A DNA stretch of 64,000 nucleotides from Ruegeria arenilitoris (lineage in GTDB: Bacteria; Pseudomonadota; Alphaproteobacteria; Rhodobacterales; Rhodobacteraceae), in NCBI RefSeq assembly GCF_013030985.1, contig NZ_WPYP01000001.1, positions 682,001 through 746,000 on the forward strand, in the 5' to 3' direction. The notes beneath the pieces are model-generated. The model did not search any database and had not been told where the DNA came from. It worked only from the letters and a program-made list of their open reading frames with translations. Below are positions 1-10,328 of the stretch, piece after piece. A program made the position numbers and the translations under genes. Positions within the stretch are counted from its first letter, which is position 1. Each line of letters opens with the position of its first letter.

Positions 1-2906
1 GTGTAACCCTTGCGGCGATGGGGCAGTTTTTCGCGATGGCTGCGGATGATTTCCTTGACCACAACCTTCTCGATCACCTTCTCGGCCAGAACGACGGCTT
101 TTTCCTGCGCCGATCCGCTTTCCAGCACTTCTGCGGCCTCATCATCATCCTCGACCAGTGCTGCGGCCAGAGGCTGTGACAGTTTCGAGCCATCACGATA
201 GAGCGCGTTGGCCTTCACACCCAGCGACCAGCTGAGTTCATAGGCCTTCTGGCAATCCTCGATGGTCGCGTCATTCGGCATGTTGATCGTCTTCGAGATC
301 GCACCCGAGATAAAGCTCTGCGCCGCTGCCATCATGGTGATGTGGCTATCAACCCCAAGGAAACGCTTGCCTTTTTTACCGCACGGGTTGGCGCAGTCGA
401 AGATCGAATAGTGTTCTTCCTTCAGGTGCGGAGCCCCTTCCAGCGTCATGGTCCCGCAGACATGGTCGTTGGCCGCATCGATATCCGCCTTGGTAAAGCC
501 CAGATGGCGCAGCAGGTCGAAGGTCGGGTCATTCAGCTTGGTCGCCGGGATGCCCAGAACGCCGGTGCAGAAATCCTCGCCCAGTGTCCACTGGTTGAAC
601 ACGAACCGGATGTCGAAGGCGCTCTCCAAGGCGGCGTCCACCTTGGCAAGCTCATTCGGGCCAAAGCCGTGACCTGTCAGCGAGGTGTGGTTGATCCCCG
701 GCGCGTTGCCGATGGTGCCGTGACCGACCGCGTAACCCACGATCTCTTCGATCTGCGCCGAAGAATAGCCCAGCTTTTCCAGCGCCGACGGCACCGAGCG
801 ATTGATGATCTTGAAGTAGCCGCCGCCGGCCAGCTTCTTGAACTTAACCAGAGCAAAGTCCGGTTCGATCCCGGTGGTGTCGCAATCCATCACCAAACCG
901 ATGGTGCCGGTGGGCGCGATCACGGTGGCTTGCGCGTTGCGGTAGCCGTTCTTCTCGCCGAGGCTCAGCGCCTCATCCCAGGCCGACATGGCCAGATCGA
1001 CCAGACGCTTGTCCGGGCAGTTGTCGTGATCCAGTGGTACCGGCTTCACCGCCAGTTTCTCATAGCCCTCGGTCACACCCTGCGATGCACGGCGGTGATT
1101 GCGGATGACGCGCAGCATGTGGTCGGCGTTGCGTTCGTAGCCTTTGAACGGGCCAAGCTCACCAGCGATCTCGGCCGAGGTCGCGTAGGCCACACCGGTC
1201 ATGATCGCGGTCAGCGCACCACAGATCGCCCGACCCTCATCCGAGTCGTAGCTGTAGCCCATATTCATCAGCAGGCCGCCGATATTGGCATAGCCCAGAC
1301 CCAGTGTGCGGAAGTCATAGGACAGTTGCGCGATTTCCTTCGACGGGAACTGCGCCATCGTCACCGAGATTTCCAGCGTCAGGGTCCACAGACGCGAGGC
1401 GTGCATGTAGTCCGCCGCCTGGAACTCACCATCCTTCAGGAAGGTCAGCAGGTTCATCGACGCCAGATTACAGGCCGTATCGTCGAGGAACATGTATTCC
1501 GAGCACGGGTTCGAGCCGCGGATCTCACCATCTTCGGGGCATGTGTGCCATTCGTTGACGGTATCGTGGAACTGGATGCCCGGATCGGCGCAAGCCCACG
1601 CGGCGTGGCCGACCTTTTCCCACAGATCGCGCGCCTTGACCGTGCGAGCAACCTTACCATCGGTGCGGTTGATCAACTCCCAATCGGCGTCTTTTTCAAC
1701 GGCGGTCAGGAACGCGTTGGTCACGCGGATGGAGTTGTTCGAGTTCTGACCCGAAACCGAGCTGTAGGCTTCCGAATCCCAGTCCGTGTCGTAGGTCGGG
1801 AATTCAATGCTATCGTGGCCCTGCTTGGCGTAATCCAGCACGCGCTTGATGTAAGTCTCGGGGATCGCAACCTTTTTGGCCTCGCGAACCGCCTTTTTCA
1901 GGCTGTCATTCTTGTTGGGATCATACGCATCGTCTTGCGCACCGTCCCAGCTGCGGATGGCCTCGAAAATGCCGTTCAGCATCTTCTCGTGCATCTTCGA
2001 TCCGGCAACGATCGAGGCCACCTTCTGCTCTTCGATCACCTTCCATTCGATGAATTGCTCGATGTCCGGGTGATCTGCATCGACGATCACCATCTTTGCT
2101 GCTCGACGGGTTGTCCCGCCTGATTTGATCGCGCCAGCGGCGCGGTCGCCGATCTTGAGAAAGCCCATGAGGCCCGAGGACTTGCCGCCACCCGACAGCG
2201 CTTCGCCTTCTGCACGCAGATGGCTGAAGTTGGTCCCGGTACCAGAGCCGTATTTGAACAGGCGCGCCTCGCGCACCCACAGATCCATGATGCCGCCTTC
2301 GTTCACCAGATCATCATCAACGGACTGGATGAAGCACGCGTGCGGCTGCGGATGTTCGTAAGCGGATTTCGATTTGGTCAGCTTGCCGGTTTTGTAGTCG
2401 ACATAGTGGTGGCCCTGCGCCGGGCCGTCGATTCCATAGGCCCAATGAAGACCAGTGTTGAACCATTGCGGGCTGTTCGGCGCCGCGCGCTGGGTTGCCA
2501 GCATGTAACGCATCTCATCGAAATAGGCGCGCGCGTCTTCCTCGGTCGAGAAATAGCCGCCCTTCCAGCCCCAATAAGCCCAGGCACCCGCCAGACGATC
2601 AAACACTTGTTTGGAAGAGGTTTCTCCGGCGAATTCAGCACCTTCGGCCGGAACCGAGCGCCACAGGAATTCAGGAACGTCCTTTTCCTTGACCTTCTTC
2701 AGAGCGGAAGGAACGCCAGCCTTGCGGAAGTATTTCTGCGCGATGACGTCGCTGGCTACCTGGCTCCACTTTGCAGGAACTTCGATTTCTTCGAGGCGGA
2801 AAACGATGGTGCCGTCCGGGTTCCGGATTTCCGAAGTCGCAGACACAAAGTCCAGTTCTGCGTATGCGTCCTGCCCCGATTTGGTGAATTTCCTGTCAAT
2901 CTTCAT
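1..2906 (-). CDS. nrdJ: vitamin B12-dependent (class II) ribonucleotide reductase, C-terminus cut off by window start
   Basis: Reduces ribonucleotides to deoxyribonucleotides using adenosylcobalamin, so it works with or without oxygen. Reading the minus strand from the ATG at 2906 gives an open frame of about 968 codons running off the window, beginning [20 protein letters not shown]. Landmarks include [12 protein letters not shown], the [20 protein letters not shown] region with active-site cysteines, and [20 protein letters not shown], all typical of NrdJ. Family members are about 1,200 residues, so roughly 230 C-terminal residues, including the Cys-rich tail, lie outside. No NrdAB or NrdD gene is visible nearby. 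Family assignment is secure. Confidence 0.95.
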   Translation of the reverse strand, partial: MKIDRKFTKSGQDAYAELDFVSATSEIRNPDGTIVFRLEEIEVPAKWSQVASDVIAQKYFRKAGVPSALKKVKEKDVPEFLWRSVPAEGAEFAGETSSKQVFDRLAGAWAYWGWKGGYFSTEEDARAYFDEMRYMLATQRAAPNSPQWFNTGLHWAYGIDGPAQGHHYVDYKTGKLTKSKSAYEHPQPHACFIQSVDDDLVNEGGIMDLWVREARLFKYGSGTGTNFSHLRAEGEALSGGGKSSGLMGFLKIGDRAAGAIKSGGTTRRAAKMVIVDADHPDIEQFIEWKVIEEQKVASIVAGSKMHEKMLNGIFEAIRSWDGAQDDAYDPNKNDSLKKAVREAKKVAIPETYIKRVLDYAKQGHDSIEFPTYDTDWDSEAYSSVSGQNSNNSIRVTNAFLTAVEKDADWELINRTDGKVARTVKARDLWEKVGHAAWACADPGIQFHDTVNEWHTCPEDGEIRGSNPCSEYMFLDDTACNLASMNLLTFLKDGEFQAADYMHASRLWTLTLEISVTMAQFPSKEIAQLSYDFRTLGLGYANIGGLLMNMGYSYDSDEGRAICGALTAIMTGVAYATSAEIAGELGPFKGYERNADHMLRVIRNHRRASQGVTEGYEKLAVKPVPLDHDNCPDKRLVDLAMSAWDEALSLGEKNGYRNAQATVIAPTGTIGLVMDCDTTGIEPDFALVKFKKLAGGGYFKIINRSVPSALEKLGYSSAQIEEIVGYAVGHGTIGNAPGINHTSLTGHGFGPNELAKVDAALESAFDIRFVFNQWTLGEDFCTGVLGIPATKLNDPTFDLLRHLGFTKADIDAANDHVCGTMTLEGAPHLKEEHYSIFDCANPCGKKGKRFLGVDSHITMMAAAQSFISGAISKTINMPNDATIEDCQKAYELSWSLGVKANALYRDGSKLSQPLAAALVEDDDEAAEVLESGSAQEKAVVLAEKVIEKVVVKEIIRSHREKLPHRRKGY

Positions 2907-3441
2907 GTCCGCAGCCCTAGATTCAAACAATTTGTCCGTTGGCGTCAGGGGCGTTTTCAGCTTTCCGTCAGCCGTGCCAGAAATTTTGGACGCAAACGAC
3001 CCGGCGCTGTTTTTGACAGCGCGAAACCGTTCGTACGGTTGCACGTTTAATAGATGTGCTTTCCGACCCTCGCCCTATGCCCCGCTCCGGTTATTCTACC
3101 AGATTTAGTGGCATCACTTTCGGCCCATACAACTTGGCGTATTCGGCCATAGATCGTCAATGTCATTTTTCGGTCATTTTCGAAATCTTTTATATTGACC
3201 CAAAGGTTTCGGAGGCCCCTCTGCCGTCGGATTGCGATTCCTCCACAGATTCATCCACTGCCCACGCCGCGCTGCGTGAAAATCGCTCAGCGGAATTAAC
3301 TGTGTTTCTCGGCACAGTTACCGGCATTTGGTAATCCGGCGCTAAGGTGGTTAGGCTGAACGAGAATCAATAAAACCGCTCGCCGGTGGGTTGGACAAAA
3401 ATCATTTCGTGAAAAACGAATTATCGAGGGGGCCAGATCCA
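2907..3441. other. long intergenic leader between nrdJ and the lipoprotein gene
   Basis: About 535 bases without a supported gene. On the nrdJ side there are two inverted repeats: a 7-bp stem with a 5-base loop at 3004-3022 (arm GCGCTGT) and a 6-bp palindrome around a TCGT centre at 3025-3040 (arm AACCGT). Both would lie in the nrdJ 5' leader. No convincing cobalamin-riboswitch core or NrdR-box pair was recognised. Weak ORFs on the plus strand here have no family resemblance. Confidence 0.5.
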
Positions 3442-3876
3442 ATGTTGGTGTTTCGATTACTTCCCGTAACGGCGTTGATCGTGGCCTGCACACCACAAGA
3501 TGTGCCCCCGCCAACGCGCAGCGCGCAGTTCGACACATACCCCGACCGGCTTTTTGATACGTTCGAAACCCAATGCGCCGGCCCCGGTGAGCAGTTCCAG
3601 AAAATCGGGAATCGGGTCTACGAATGCACCGAGTTGCTGCCACCTGACACAACCGCTTTTCTGATTCTCAACTATGATGGATACCCGCAGGACCTGCCCA
3701 AAAGTGTCATGCGCATGACATCGACCAAAAACACATCGGGCTATCGCGTGGATGCCGAGCTGTTCTTTAGCGTTCCCCAGCAACAAGGCCCTGCGGTCAA
3801 CGTCCCAGTGGAAAGCAAAAACCTGGATCAGGCGCTTGGTGCGCTGTTCCAGACGATGGGTGGTTCACCGATATAA
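3442..3876 (+). CDS. small predicted lipoprotein of unknown function
   Basis: A 144-residue protein beginning [20 protein letters not shown]. The N-terminus is a short hydrophobic signal ending in a lipobox (I-V-A-C), predicting lipidation at the cysteine and export to the envelope. The ATG at 3442 is preferred over the upstream in-frame start at 3391 because a GAGGGGG ribosome-binding site lies about 10 bases ahead and the lipoprotein signal starts exactly there. The mature part has two further cysteines (TQCAGP, YECTEL) that could form a disulfide. No known domain was recognised. It ends 10 bases before the tRNA-Pro on the other strand. Confidence 0.7.
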   Translation: MLVFRLLPVTALIVACTPQDVPPPTRSAQFDTYPDRLFDTFETQCAGPGEQFQKIGNRVYECTELLPPDTTAFLILNYDGYPQDLPKSVMRMTSTKNTSGYRVDAELFFSVPQQQGPAVNVPVESKNLDQALGALFQTMGGSPI

Positions 3877-3886
3877 AGGAAAGAAG

Positions 3887-3963
3887 TGGTCGGGGCGGCA
3901 GGATTCGAACCTACGACCCCCTGTACCCAAAACAGGTGCGCTACCAGACTGCGCCACGCCCCG
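3887..3963 (-). tRNA. tRNA-Pro (anticodon TGG)
   Basis: Minus-strand 77-base cloverleaf with a 7-bp acceptor stem CGGGGCG/CGCCCCG, the T-loop motif GGTTCGAATCC, an anticodon stem CCTGT/ACAGG around loop TTTGGGT (anticodon TGG), and an encoded 3' CCA (complement of 3887-3889). It lies between two unrelated coding regions. Confidence 0.95.
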
Positions 3964-4006
3964 GACCGTGCGCCTTCCTAACGATGCCCATCTGATTTGA
4001 AAAGCC

Positions 4007-4474
4007 CTAACAGGGCCAAATTGCAGGACCTTGCGAAAAAATTTCGTGCTGCATCTGGGTTCCCGGAGTGATCAGGTAGCGGGCAGCCAGCCCGGCATTG
4101 ATTTCCAGAACCGCAAACACCGAATCGCCGCCCTCAATCGGACTCTCATCGCCGGGAACCGCGTTTTCATGCACGCGGATCACGCTACCGGCGCGATCCA
4201 CAAATATGATGTCCAGGGGAATCAGTGTGTTCTTCATCCAGAACGCAACCGGCTGCGGCGGATCGAAGACGAACAGCATCCCCGAGCGCTGCGGCAGCGA
4301 CTCGCGGAACATCAGGCCGCGCGCTCTGTCCTGTGGGCTTATCGCCAATTCGATATTGAAGGTAATCTGAGTCTTATCGTTGCGCAGCCCAACACGATCG
4401 TCACGGCACGCGGCCAGAACCTCTCCGGTCCAAAGCATTGTTACACTTGCAAGAACCGCGAAAAGTCTGGTCAT
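4007..4474 (-). CDS. DUF192 family exported protein
   Basis: A 155-residue protein starting MTRLFAVLASVTMLWTGEVL with a signal peptide probably cleaved after LAA. The body carries the DUF192 hallmarks: RARGLMFRESLPQRSGMLFV, FWMKNTLIPLDIIFVD and an ending LEINAGLAARYLI. DUF192 proteins are small periplasmic or extracellular beta-rich proteins of uncertain function. A longer in-frame start reaches back to 4681 but overlaps the cold-shock gene and lacks sense; the ATG at 4474 directly precedes the signal peptide. It lies 5 bases downstream of the cold-shock gene, so the two are probably co-transcribed. Confidence 0.85.
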   Translation of the reverse strand: MTRLFAVLASVTMLWTGEVLAACRDDRVGLRNDKTQITFNIELAISPQDRARGLMFRESLPQRSGMLFVFDPPQPVAFWMKNTLIPLDIIFVDRAGSVIRVHENAVPGDESPIEGGDSVFAVLEINAGLAARYLITPGTQMQHEIFSQGPAIWPC

Positions 4475-4479
4475 GAAAA

Positions 4480-5007
4480 TCAGTCGTCCAACGCAGCTTC
4501 CCAGGCCAGGACCTGAGCCGCCATGCGCCCACGTTTGCCATCGATCACGCGCATCGCCAGCGCCTCTCCCGGCTGCAGGTCGGCAAGACCGGACCGGCGC
4601 AACACTTCGATATGCAGGAATACATCTTCGTTCCGGCCAAAAACATTGGCGAAACCAAACCCCTTGCCCTTGTCGAACCATTTCACCCGCGCGGCCTCAA
4701 GCGGCGCTTCTGCGATCACAACGGGATCAAGCTCGGCAAAATCCGCCAGCATCATCGAGTCGGTCCGTGCGGGCGGATCGACACTGACAACCTCGACCGC
4801 CTGAACACCGCGGTCGGTGCGGTGCGTCATGATCTCGATCCCGGCACCATCGGCGACAGAACTTTGACCGAAATTGCGCAACACGTTCACATGCAACAGA
4901 ATATCCGGACCACCTTCGTCGGACACAACGAACCCGTACCCTTTGGCAGGGTCGAACCATTTCACGTGTCCACGGACGCGATACATGTTGTTCAGATCTT
5001 CTGGCAC
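4480..5007 (-). CDS. protein with two cold-shock domains
   Basis: A 175-residue protein with two tandem cold-shock domains, each with the RNP1-like core: VKWFDPAKGYGFV near residue 15 and VKWFDKGKGFGFA near residue 110, joined by an acidic linker. Such proteins bind single-stranded RNA or DNA and act as RNA chaperones or regulators. The tandem form is typical of alphaproteobacteria. Two starts are possible: GTG at 5007 (GGGAAA 6 bases ahead) or ATG at 4986; the longer is given. A perfect CtrA-type box lies about 20 bases upstream. Confidence 0.88.
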   Translation of the reverse strand: MPEDLNNMYRVRGHVKWFDPAKGYGFVVSDEGGPDILLHVNVLRNFGQSSVADGAGIEIMTHRTDRGVQAVEVVSVDPPARTDSMMLADFAELDPVVIAEAPLEAARVKWFDKGKGFGFANVFGRNEDVFLHIEVLRRSGLADLQPGEALAMRVIDGKRGRMAAQVLAWEAALDD

Positions 5008-5026
5008 GGTTTTCCCATCGCGAGTT

Positions 5027-5041
5027 TTAACAGTTCGTTAA
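5027..5041. promoter_or_regulatory. CtrA-type binding site (TTAA-N7-TTAA)
   Basis: TTAA at 5027-5030, spacer CAGTTCG, TTAA at 5038-5041: an exact match to the alphaproteobacterial CtrA consensus. It sits 20 bases upstream of the GTG of the cold-shock-domain gene, where it would overlap a core promoter or leader. The only other near match I found in an intergenic region is TTAA-N7-TTAC upstream of gyrA. Occupancy by CtrA is inferred from the motif only. Confidence 0.5.
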
Positions 5042-5128
5042 GGGTCCGATGTGTATGGGAATGGCGCGCAAATTCAAGCTGAAAAAACCCTTTGTTTCCT
5101 GCCCGTTGCATTTCACGATACGCGAACG

Positions 5129-5734
5129 TCATGGATTCAACCTCTGCACTTCCCATGCCGAGCCCACCTGATCCCGGCGCCACTGGAACCTGTCATGCAG
5201 CCGGAAGGCTCCATCGGCCCAAAACTCGATCTCGGTCGGTACCAGCCTGTATCCACCCCAAAACGGCGGCCGCGGAGGATTCGGCCCCAGTTTCGCAGTC
5301 ACCTTTGCAACCTCTGCCATAAGGGCAGACCGGCTGCTGAGGGGCTGAGACTGTTTCGAGGCCCAAGCCCCAAGACGACTCTTCAATGAGCGGGACGCAT
5401 AATATTCATCGGCTTGCGGCCCGTTTTCCCGAGTTATTGTACCACGAACCCGGATTTGCCGCCGCAAAGATTTCCAATGCATGACAAATGCCGCCTTGCC
5501 CGCCGATTCAAGCTCGGCCGCCTTGGTGCTTTCGTAATTGGTGTAAAACACGAAGGCATCGGATTCGATTTCTTTCAACAGCACCATGCGCACATTGGGC
5601 ATCCCGTCCGGGTCCACGGTCGCCAACGCTATGGCGTTGGGATCATTCAATTCGCTGTCTTTGGCCTCCCCCAGCCACCGCTCCGAAATTTTAAACGGAT
5701 CGGTGCCAGCGAAAATGCCACCATGCTCGGTCAT
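5129..5734 (-). CDS. pdxH: pyridoxamine 5'-phosphate oxidase
   Basis: FMN-dependent oxidation of pyridoxamine- or pyridoxine-phosphate to pyridoxal 5'-phosphate in the cytosol. The 201-residue frame shows [29 protein letters not shown], the Q/S-rich [14 protein letters not shown] segment and the conserved C-terminus [17 protein letters not shown]...VQRLNP. ATG at 5734 is chosen because a GGGGG ribosome-binding site ends 5 bases upstream; an in-frame ATG at 5740 abuts that site, and the longer frame from 5842 adds residues absent from the family. It is divergent from fabI. Confidence 0.93.
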   Translation of the reverse strand: MTEHGGIFAGTDPFKISERWLGEAKDSELNDPNAIALATVDPDGMPNVRMVLLKEIESDAFVFYTNYESTKAAELESAGKAAFVMHWKSLRRQIRVRGTITRENGPQADEYYASRSLKSRLGAWASKQSQPLSSRSALMAEVAKVTAKLGPNPPRPPFWGGYRLVPTEIEFWADGAFRLHDRFQWRRDQVGSAWEVQRLNP

Positions 5735-5869
5735 TTCCATCCCCCGGAAACTTTTATTAACTACCCTAGGGCGAGAACCCGCTGTGGGCAAGAGCGCGCG
5801 GCCTTGAAGCAGCGCATCCAATGGCATAAACCAACGCAACATGACGCGAAGACAGGCGGAGAACCGAAC

Positions 5870-6676
5870 ATGTCAAATCAGTTGATGGCCGGAAAACGCG
5901 GCCTCATCATGGGACTGGCCAATGATAAATCGATTGCATGGGGAATTGCCCGCGCTTTATCCGAAGCCGGAGCCGAACTTGCCTTTTCCTATCAGGGCGA
6001 TGCACTGAAGAAACGGGTGGACCCGCTGGCAGCGCAACTGGGCAGCGAAATCGTGCTGCCCTGCGATGTAAGCGACGAGGCATCGATCGATGCGCTGTTC
6101 TCCTCGCTGGAAGAGAAATGGGGCAAGCTGGACTTTATCGTTCACGCGATCGGTTTCTCGGACAAGAACGAACTGCGCGGTCGTTACGTCGACACCAGCC
6201 GCGCGAATTTCAAACTGACCATGGATGTGTCGGTCTATTCCTTCACCGCCGTGATGCAGCGGGCTGAAAAGATGATGTCCGAAGGCAGCAGCGCCGTTAC
6301 CCTGACCTATTACGGCGCCGAACAGGTGATGCCGCATTATAACGTGATGGGCGTTGCAAAAGCCGCGCTGGAGGCGTCGGTCAAATATCTGGCCGAGGAT
6401 CTGGGCAAGGACGGTATCCGCGTCAACTCGATCTCGGCCGGCCCGATCAAGACCCTGGCCGCCAGCGGCATCGGCGACTTCCGCTATATCATGAAGTGGA
6501 ACGAGTATAACTCGCCCCTGCGCCGCAACGTGACCATTGACGATGTGGGTAAGTCGGCGCTGTATCTGCTGTCCGATCTCAGCAGCGGCGTCACCGGTGA
6601 GAATCTGCACGTGGATTCGGGTTATCACATCGTCGGCATGAAGGCCGTCGACGCCCCGGACGTTGAAAAGGGTTAA
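5870..6676 (+). CDS. fabI: enoyl-[acyl-carrier-protein] reductase (NADH)
   Basis: Catalyses the last step of fatty-acid elongation, reducing trans-2-enoyl-ACP; it is the triclosan target. The 268-residue protein has the FabI nucleotide-binding start [17 protein letters not shown], the catalytic Y-x6-K in YNVMGVAK, and [16 protein letters not shown]. The ATG at 5870 follows GGCGGAG, and the frame upstream of it has no family similarity. The next gene (gpt) begins 5 bases after the stop, suggesting co-transcription. Confidence 0.95.
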   Translation: MSNQLMAGKRGLIMGLANDKSIAWGIARALSEAGAELAFSYQGDALKKRVDPLAAQLGSEIVLPCDVSDEASIDALFSSLEEKWGKLDFIVHAIGFSDKNELRGRYVDTSRANFKLTMDVSVYSFTAVMQRAEKMMSEGSSAVTLTYYGAEQVMPHYNVMGVAKAALEASVKYLAEDLGKDGIRVNSISAGPIKTLAASGIGDFRYIMKWNEYNSPLRRNVTIDDVGKSALYLLSDLSSGVTGENLHVDSGYHIVGMKAVDAPDVEKG

Positions 6677-6681
6677 GAACA

Positions 6682-7191
6682 ATGAGCGCCAAAGACCGCC
6701 TGCCCCACGAAAAAGGCTTTCACATCAGCTGGGACCAGATTCACCGCGACTCGCGCGCTTTGGCGTGGCGGCTCGACGGTCAGGGCCCGGATGACGGCGC
6801 ATGGCGCGCCGTTGTCGCCATCACCCGCGGTGGCATGGCCCCCGCGATGATCGTCAGCCGCGAGTTGGACATCCGCACTGTCGACACGATCAGCGTGCGG
6901 TCCTACCACCATCAGGCGCAGGGCGAAGCCGAGGTGCTGAAAGCCCCCGACGCCGATCTGATGGGCGATGGCGAGGGCGTTCTGATCATCGACGATCTGG
7001 TCGACAGCGGAAAAACGCTGGAGCTGGTGCGCGCGATGTATCCCAAGGCGCATTTCGCCACCGTTTACGCCAAGCCCAAGGGCCGCCCGATGGTGGACAC
7101 GTTCATCACCGAGGTCAGCCAGGACACGTGGATCTTCTTCCCGTGGGACATGGCCCTGCAATATGTCGAGCCCTATCGCGGCACCGACTGA
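6682..7191 (+). CDS. gpt: xanthine(-guanine) phosphoribosyltransferase
   Basis: Purine salvage enzyme joining xanthine or guanine to PRPP. The 169-residue protein has the PRPP-binding loop [13 protein letters not shown], the [19 protein letters not shown] segment and the C-terminal WIFFPWDMA motif of bacterial Gpt. It starts 5 bases after fabI. Confidence 0.92.
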   Translation: MSAKDRLPHEKGFHISWDQIHRDSRALAWRLDGQGPDDGAWRAVVAITRGGMAPAMIVSRELDIRTVDTISVRSYHHQAQGEAEVLKAPDADLMGDGEGVLIIDDLVDSGKTLELVRAMYPKAHFATVYAKPKGRPMVDTFITEVSQDTWIFFPWDMALQYVEPYRGTD

Positions 7192-7218
7192 TCCGCTGCT
7201 GAACATTCAGGACCACGC

Positions 7219-8394
7219 ATGACCCGGACACGCACCGCCGCCACCTTTGCCCCTCCGGTGATGGAGGCGCGGCGCTGGCTGGAAGGCGTGGTCTTTCCCG
7301 AGAACCGACCTCTGATCAATGTCAGCCAGGCCGCGCCGGTTGATCCACCGCCCTTGGCGCTGCGTCAGGCCATGGCCGAGTTTGCCGTGACCGAGGACAG
7401 CGCACATTTGTATGGGCCGGTTCTGGGCAATCCTGAATTGCGCGCGGAACTGGCGGCGCAGATCGGCTGGCATTATGCCGCCGTGGTCGCTTCGGATCAG
7501 GTCGCAATCACTTCGGGCTGCAATCAGGCTTTTGCGGCGGTGATTTCGGCAATCACGGACGAAGGGGACGAGGTCATTCTGCCAACCCCCTGGTATTTCA
7601 ACCATAAAATGTGGTTGGATATGGCGGGCGTGCGCGCCATTGACCTGAAAACCGATGATGACCTGCTGCCCGATCCCGATGCGGCCCGCGCTTTGATCAC
7701 CGACAGGACCCGCGCCATCGCCTTGGTGACTCCGAACAATCCGGGCGGTGTGGAATACCCCTCGGATCTGGTGCGTGCCTTTTACGAATTAGCTCGTGAA
7801 AAGGGTCTCCGTCTGCTGGTCGATGAAACCTATCGCGACTTCGACAGCCGCAGCGGCCCGCCGCATGACCTGTTCAGCCAGCCGAACTGGCAGGAGACGT
7901 TGGTCCACCTCTATTCCTTCTCGAAGGCTTATCGCCTGACCGGTCACCGTGTTGGCGCGATCGTAACCGGTGCAGACCTTCTGGCCGAGATCGAGAAGTT
8001 TCTGGATACAGTGGCAATCTGCCCCAGCCAGATCGGCCAGTTCGCGGCGCTCTGGGGGATGCAGAACCTGTCGCAATGGGTGGCCGGAGAACGCGCAGAA
8101 ATCCTCGACCGCCGCGCCGCGATTCAAGAAGAACTGCCCCGCCTGACCGACAAGGGCTGGCGTCTACTGGGGCTGGGGGCCTATTTCGCCTATTTCGAGC
8201 ATCCGTTCGACATCCCTTCGGACGAACTGGCCCGCCGCCTTGTGCCCGAAGCCGGTATCCTGCTGCTGCCCGGCACAATGTTCATGCCCGACGATGATCC
8301 GGCTGGAAAACGTCAGGTTCGCATTGCATTCGCCAATCTCGACCGCGCCGGGATCGCTCAATTGTTCGACCGCCTTCAGGCTCTGTCCTTCTGA
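7219..8394 (+). CDS. PLP-dependent class I/II aminotransferase
   Basis: A 391-residue fold-type I aminotransferase. Motifs: substrate/PLP segment TSGCNQAFAAVI, the NNPGG motif (TPNNPGGVEYPS), LVDETYRDF, and the Schiff-base lysine in YSFSKAYRLTGHRVGA. It ends GKRQVRIAFANLD, the usual carboxylate-binding arginine region. Substrate cannot be told from sequence; aspartate/aromatic-type or MalY/PatB-like activities are all possible. It starts 27 bases after gpt and is followed by ppiD with its own ribosome-binding site. Confidence 0.88.
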   Translation: MTRTRTAATFAPPVMEARRWLEGVVFPENRPLINVSQAAPVDPPPLALRQAMAEFAVTEDSAHLYGPVLGNPELRAELAAQIGWHYAAVVASDQVAITSGCNQAFAAVISAITDEGDEVILPTPWYFNHKMWLDMAGVRAIDLKTDDDLLPDPDAARALITDRTRAIALVTPNNPGGVEYPSDLVRAFYELAREKGLRLLVDETYRDFDSRSGPPHDLFSQPNWQETLVHLYSFSKAYRLTGHRVGAIVTGADLLAEIEKFLDTVAICPSQIGQFAALWGMQNLSQWVAGERAEILDRRAAIQEELPRLTDKGWRLLGLGAYFAYFEHPFDIPSDELARRLVPEAGILLLPGTMFMPDDDPAGKRQVRIAFANLDRAGIAQLFDRLQALSF

Positions 8395-8474
8395 GCTTGC
8401 CCCCCGGCGGCGCGCATCGTATTCAGGGCCGCAACCGACAGGGCAGTTTCTTGCCACACCAATAAGAGGGCACC

Positions 8475-10316
8475 ATGGCCGCAGGCGTTAAAAACCTATC
8501 GAAGACCTTTGTCTGGATTATCATGGGCCTATTGATGCTGGGCCTTGCGGGCTTTGGCGCAACCAGCCTGACCGGCACCGTGCGCACCGTTGCGCAGGTG
8601 GGTAACGAAGACATCTCGATCAACGAGTACGTCCGCGAGCTGCAGCGCGAAATCCGCGCAGTCGAAAGCCAGACCGGCCAGCCCCTGCAAATGTCGCAGG
8701 CACATGAGTTCGGACTGGACCAACTGGCCCTGTCGCGCCTCACCGCTCTGGCCGCGCTGGACAACGAAGTTGGTGAGCTGGGCATTTCCATCGGTGACGA
8801 GAACCTGCAAAAGGAAATCGTCGCTATTCAAGCGTTTCAGGGTGTTGATGGTTCGTTCGACCGTGATGCCTATCAGTTCCAGCTGGAACAGGTCGGGATG
8901 ACGGATACCGAATTCGAAAACGACCTGCGCAAGGAATCCTCGCGCACCATCGTGCAGAACGCGGTAGTCAGCGGGGTTGAGATGCCCTCGGTTCTGACGC
9001 AAGTGCTGACCGATTATGTCGGTGCCCGCCGCAGCTTTACCGTGGCCACGGTTGGACCGGATGCGCTGACCACCCCTGTTGCTGCCCCCACGGATGAACA
9101 GGTTCAGGCCTACTATGATGAAAACACGGATCAGTTCACCCTGCCCCGTACCAAGCAGCTGACCTATGCGATCCTGTCGCCGGAAATGCTGCTGGACAGT
9201 GTCGAGGTTGATGAAGACTCGGTACGTCGCCTCTATGATCAGCGCACCTCGGAATTCCATCAGCCCGAGCGCCGTCTGGTCGAACGCCTGACCTATCCCA
9301 GCGAGGAAGCCGCGCAAACCGCGATGGCGCAGCTTGAGGTCGGCGGCACCACGTTTGAACAGCTGGTGCGTGACCGCCAGTTGGAACTCAGCGATATTGA
9401 TCTTGGCGACGTGACCCGCGCGGATCTGGGCGATGCGGCCGAGGCTATCTTTGCCGCCGATCTGGACACCGTGGTTGGCCCGCTGCCGTCTACCTTTGGC
9501 CCCGCGCTGTTCCGCATCAATGGCTCGCTGGCCGAGAACAATACCTCGTTCGAAGACGCCGCTCCCGCCCTGCGCGAGGAGTTGGCCGCCGACCGAGCCC
9601 GCCGTCAGATCGAGGCACAGGCCGAAGACATCAATGACATGCTGGCCGGTGGCGCCACTCTGGAAGAGTTGACTTCTGAGACCGAGATGGAACTGGGTCA
9701 GATCGGCTGGACCCGCCAAAGCGACGATGGCGTTGCCGCCTATGACGGGTTCCGCACCGCCGCCGAAGCGGTAAACGAAGGCGATTTCCCGGAGGTTGCG
9801 TTCCTTGAGGACGGCTCGATCTTTGCCCTGCGCCTGAACGAGGTTCTGCCCCAACGCCCCGAACCGCTGGAGACAGCGCGCGAGCGCGTGGCGGCTGCAT
9901 GGACGCAGGCCGAGACGAACAAAGCACTGGAAGAACAGGCCAACGCGGTTCTGGAGCAGTTGAAGACAGATGGTGATTTCACCACCACCGGCCTGCCTTT
10001 CCGCGTGGAAAACGCCCTGACCCGCACCGCGTTCCTGAACGATGTGCCTGCGGATTTCATGGTGCAGGTTTTCGAAATGAAACCCGGTGAACTGCGCGCT
10101 GTTCCCGGTGACGGTTCGGCCTTCATCGTCCGTCTGGAAGAGTTGCTTGCGCCTGCTGAAACCGACGAGCTGCGTCAGACCAAGACCGCTCTCGAGGCTC
10201 AGTTGAACCAGGCGCTCGCCCAGAACATTTTTGACGCCTATGTGCGCGATGCCCAGGCCCGCGCCCGCCCGGTGATTGATCAGCGCGCGCTGAACGCCGT
10301 GCAGTCGAGCTATTAA
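8475..10316 (+). CDS. PpiD-like periplasmic folding chaperone (SurA-N/PpiC type)
   Basis: A 613-residue protein with one N-terminal membrane anchor (residues about 13-33, TFVWIIMGLLMLGLAGFG) and a large periplasmic part. The segment after the anchor (VAQVGNEDISINEYVRELQR...) is the SurA-N/PpiD chaperone domain. A parvulin-like region follows at about 240-370, with LSDIDLGDVTRADLGDAAEAIFA in place of the canonical G-x-L-G-W-F motif; this divergence suggests weak or no isomerase activity. It probably helps fold outer-membrane proteins. trpE begins 12 bases downstream, placing it in the same transcript. Confidence 0.85.
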   Translation: MAAGVKNLSKTFVWIIMGLLMLGLAGFGATSLTGTVRTVAQVGNEDISINEYVRELQREIRAVESQTGQPLQMSQAHEFGLDQLALSRLTALAALDNEVGELGISIGDENLQKEIVAIQAFQGVDGSFDRDAYQFQLEQVGMTDTEFENDLRKESSRTIVQNAVVSGVEMPSVLTQVLTDYVGARRSFTVATVGPDALTTPVAAPTDEQVQAYYDENTDQFTLPRTKQLTYAILSPEMLLDSVEVDEDSVRRLYDQRTSEFHQPERRLVERLTYPSEEAAQTAMAQLEVGGTTFEQLVRDRQLELSDIDLGDVTRADLGDAAEAIFAADLDTVVGPLPSTFGPALFRINGSLAENNTSFEDAAPALREELAADRARRQIEAQAEDINDMLAGGATLEELTSETEMELGQIGWTRQSDDGVAAYDGFRTAAEAVNEGDFPEVAFLEDGSIFALRLNEVLPQRPEPLETARERVAAAWTQAETNKALEEQANAVLEQLKTDGDFTTTGLPFRVENALTRTAFLNDVPADFMVQVFEMKPGELRAVPGDGSAFIVRLEELLAPAETDELRQTKTALEAQLNQALAQNIFDAYVRDAQARARPVIDQRALNAVQSSY

Positions 10317-10328
10317 AAGAGACCGAAT

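Noticed and set aside
342-2123. 593-codon open frame on the plus strand opposite nrdJ
   Set aside because: It is antisense to a clearly conserved enzyme and arises from high GC at third codon positions; its protein has no family signature.
3085-3120. GCCACT element on the minus strand upstream of nrdJ, reminiscent of a cobalamin riboswitch box
   Set aside because: The other conserved segments of the riboswitch are absent and it lies 180 bases or more from the start codon.
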